Part shown: positions 34,566 to 34,642 of the stretch, piece after piece
Layout of the letters: every line of letters starts with the position of its first letter
How positions within the stretch are numbered: the first letter of the stretch is position 1
DNA from: Methanobrevibacter sp.
Lineage (GTDB): Archaea > Methanobacteriota > Methanobacteria > Methanobacteriales > Methanobacteriaceae
Length of the DNA stretch: 34,642 bases
Direction: 5' to 3'
NCBI GenBank assembly: GCA_017460025.1
Contig: JAFUBV010000119.1
Location: 1 to 34,642, forward strand
The notes under the pieces: generated by a model
The model's input: the letters and a program-made list of their open reading frames with translations, nothing else
The model's database searches: none
What the model was told of the DNA's origin: nothing
Program-made: the position numbers and the translations under genes

Positions 34566-34642
34566 ATGTATTCTTTTGATAGATTTGTCAAAGAATTTTT
34601 TCGATTATTTGATTATTTTATATCAAAAAAATATATTACTGA
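34566..34642 (+). CDS. Start of an unrecognised gene, cut by the window end
   Basis: ATG 34566 is preceded by a perfect GGAGGT, 7 bases away, and a TATA-like element further up, so this is a real gene start. Only 25 residues are visible (MYSFDRFVKEFFRLFDYFIS and a few more), aromatic and helical. They do not identify a family. Confidence 0.7.
   Translation, partial: MYSFDRFVKEFFRLFDYFISKKYIT

Noticed and set aside
1-34642. CRISPR array
   Set aside because: No regularly spaced direct repeats of 25-40 bases were seen on either strand.
1-34642. tRNA or rRNA genes as integration sites
   Set aside because: No cloverleaf-like or rRNA-like segment was recognised in any intergenic region; a covariance-model scan would be needed to be certain.

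Overview
The window is A+T-rich DNA that most likely comes from a methanogenic archaeon of the Methanobacteriales, probably Methanobrevibacter or a close relative. The support is an archaeal-type topoisomerase I with C-terminal zinc fingers, archaeal BRE/TATA-like promoters, strong GGTG/GGAGGT ribosome-binding sites, oligo-T terminators, and a gene mix (sialic acid synthesis, LicD, DUF4422, TnpB) known from gut and rumen Methanobrevibacter. The genus is inferred from content only; no 16S or other marker gene is present.

Layout. (1) 1-1400: the 3' end of an IS200/IS605-type tnpB and its right-end hairpin, then small or decayed genes. (2) 1434-4548: two paralogous minus-strand proteins built from repeated modules that end in DUF6794-like domains. 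(3) 4708-5138: a decayed gene. (4) 5425-8838: a tight minus-strand operon of a DUF3800 protein (apparently started at an ATA codon), a small membrane-anchored protein and a Ser/Thr kinase with TPR repeats. (5) 9120-10096: a PIN-domain gene broken by one frameshift. (6) 10127-16635: a tight three-gene minus-strand operon. It encodes a 1246-residue protein with an N-terminal SEC-C zinc motif and a C-terminal PD-(D/E)XK-type nuclease motif, followed by two paralogous HEPN-like proteins with Rx4H motifs. This is the best candidate for an undescribed defence or toxin system. (7) 17062-32067: a surface-glycan locus with a flippase, a methyltransferase, an acetyltransferase, neuA, neuB, neuC, candidate glycosyltransferases, LicD, a GT2 glycosyltransferase, and a glycyl radical enzyme with its activase. 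(8) 32139-34289: topA, a housekeeping gene that probably marks the edge of the accessory region, followed by the start of another gene.

How the genes work together. In the glycan locus NeuC should make ManNAc from UDP-GlcNAc, NeuB should condense it with phosphoenolpyruvate to sialic acid, and NeuA should activate the product with CTP. The minus-strand glycosyltransferases, GT2 and LicD would then assemble and decorate the glycan, and the flippase would export it. Two adjacent modification genes carry long G tracts that are striking in such A+T-rich DNA. The methyltransferase has G8 and is in frame. The acetyltransferase has G9 and is out of frame by exactly one base. This is what slipped-strand phase variation of a surface glycan would look like, and it is rarely described in archaea.

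The left half reads as a defence-type or accessory island of nucleases, a kinase, HEPN and PIN proteins, decayed genes and a mobile element. The functional links there are inference from domain content and gene spacing.
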